34,208 nt of DNA from Nitrospira sp. GTDB lineage: Bacteria; Nitrospirota; Nitrospiria; Nitrospirales; Nitrospiraceae. Shown here piece by piece: positions 33,646-34,208 of the stretch (position 1 is the stretch's first letter; each line of letters starts with the position of its first letter). The translations under genes were made by a program, and so were the position numbers. Below the pieces are notes generated by a model that did not search any database, was not told the DNA's origin, and worked only from the letters and a program-made list of their open reading frames with translations. The stretch lies in the NCBI GenBank assembly GCA_019636945.1, contig JAHBWO010000033.1, positions 1-34,208 of the forward strand, in the 5' to 3' direction.

Positions 33646-34208
33646 CTAAGCCCCACTGCGGCTTGAATCGTCCACACTCCAGCATCCGGAGAAGGTGTCG
33701 TCGGGAGCCAATCGCTTGAGCCCCCATTCCGGATGGTTGAACGCATCGCTCGCACAGGTCATCGGTTCGATGGCAAGTGCAGCGCGCGGAGCATCCGCAA
33801 TGGCATCTCCAGTATAGACGACCACTGCTGAAAAGGCTGAGTCCATCGTGATGGTGATTGTTCGGTTGCTTGGGATATGACGAAGAGCGGCTGTGGCAAT
33901 CCCTTCGGCATCACGCTCCAAGTTCACATAGCAATGGTTGAAGCGTTGTCGGGCGATCGGGCGAAACCGACGATAATCCCATGGCGTATCCTGTACGGGA
34001 TAGATGATCCCAGTTGGTACGAGTCGTTCATTGAATTCCAAGAATCCGGTGCCGGGGATCTGCGCCTCTGCCTCATTGATGATGTTGGTGCCGACGGTGA
34101 AGTAGGGGTGAAATCCAATGCCAACTGGGGCGGTACGGTCACCGATGTTTTCGACCTTGAAGGCACATGACAGCCCGGTGGCGTTCAGCTCATAGGTCAC
34201 CGTGATGT
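33646..34208 (-). CDS. Aldose 1-epimerase family protein, C-terminal part
   Basis: The minus-strand frame is open to the window edge, so the N-terminus is missing; the GTG at 34200 is internal, inside ITVTYELNATGLS. About 187 residues are seen. The galactose-mutarotase-like fold is recognised from TYELNATGLSCAFKVENIG, the catalytic-type His in GIGFHPYF, and the C-terminal block AALAIEPMTCASDAFNHPEWGL, whose Glu is at the position of the catalytic base. The family interconverts alpha and beta forms of sugars; the sugar cannot be told. It ends with TAG at 33646-33648, facing element 5. Confidence 0.88.
   Translation of the reverse strand, partial: ITVTYELNATGLSCAFKVENIGDRTAPVGIGFHPYFTVGTNIINEAEAQIPGTGFLEFNERLVPTGIIYPVQDTPWDYRRFRPIARQRFNHCYVNLERDAEGIATAALRHIPSNRTITITMDSAFSAVVVYTGDAIADAPRAALAIEPMTCASDAFNHPEWGLKRLAPDDTFSGCWSVDDSSRSGA

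Overview
The window (34,208 bases, GC-rich except for a few spacers) looks like a chromosomal segment of a Gram-negative bacterium. It has a respiratory complex I, a lipoprotein with a classic lipobox, a pseudopilin and c-di-GMP signalling. Protein style and the unusual intergenic repeats fit Nitrospira (Nitrospirota). This is an impression from recognition, not a search, and is held with moderate confidence.

Bases 1-13200 hold one long plus-strand operon for NADH:quinone oxidoreductase. It begins inside nuoD (or the nuoD half of a fused nuoCD) and runs E-F-G-H-I-J-K-L-M-N. Several genes overlap by 1-4 bases (G/H, J/K, L/M, M/N). The proteins resemble the E. coli form of complex I, and NuoG carries the extra N7 Cys quartet. 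Three operon spacers (D-E, I-J, K-L) hold a peculiar inverted repeat built from 7-base words. The E-F spacer is instead extremely AT-rich.

Bases 13361-14728 look like a small integron-type cassette cluster pointing left, without an integrase. Two attC-like sites (13361-13427 and 14091-14182) and a weaker third (14678-14728) bracket two cassettes. One carries an HNH endonuclease gene broken by a single in-frame TAG, which is visible only when translation is carried through the stop. The other carries an overlapping pair of small genes (a toxin-like 80-residue protein and a DUF2283 protein). In both cassettes the last stop codon lies inside the attC core.

Bases 14879-22859 hold housekeeping and accessory genes: a DUF6573-like protein, a J-domain protein, an amidohydrolase and an aminotransferase that probably form an operon, a CPBP-family membrane protease, a Rossmann-fold epimerase-like protein and a seven-bladed beta-propeller lipoprotein. 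Several have an extended -10 box only 6-8 bases before the ATG, which suggests leaderless mRNAs.

Bases 22891-31911 hold a tight six-gene minus-strand operon with a good promoter at 31959-31986: a membrane-anchored small protein, two paralogous membrane HAMP proteins, a GspG-like pseudopilin with a Gly/Ser-rich insert, a 1400-residue hybrid histidine kinase with an HPt domain, and a REC-PAS-GGDEF-EAL response regulator. The layout suggests an envelope sensing device whose phosphorelay ends in c-di-GMP breakdown.

Bases 32144-34208 hold an epoxide-hydrolase-like enzyme, a small protein with two related HicB-like halves, another 7-base-word inverted repeat, and a partial aldose 1-epimerase cut by the window end. 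No rRNA, tRNA, CRISPR array or insertion sequence was seen.
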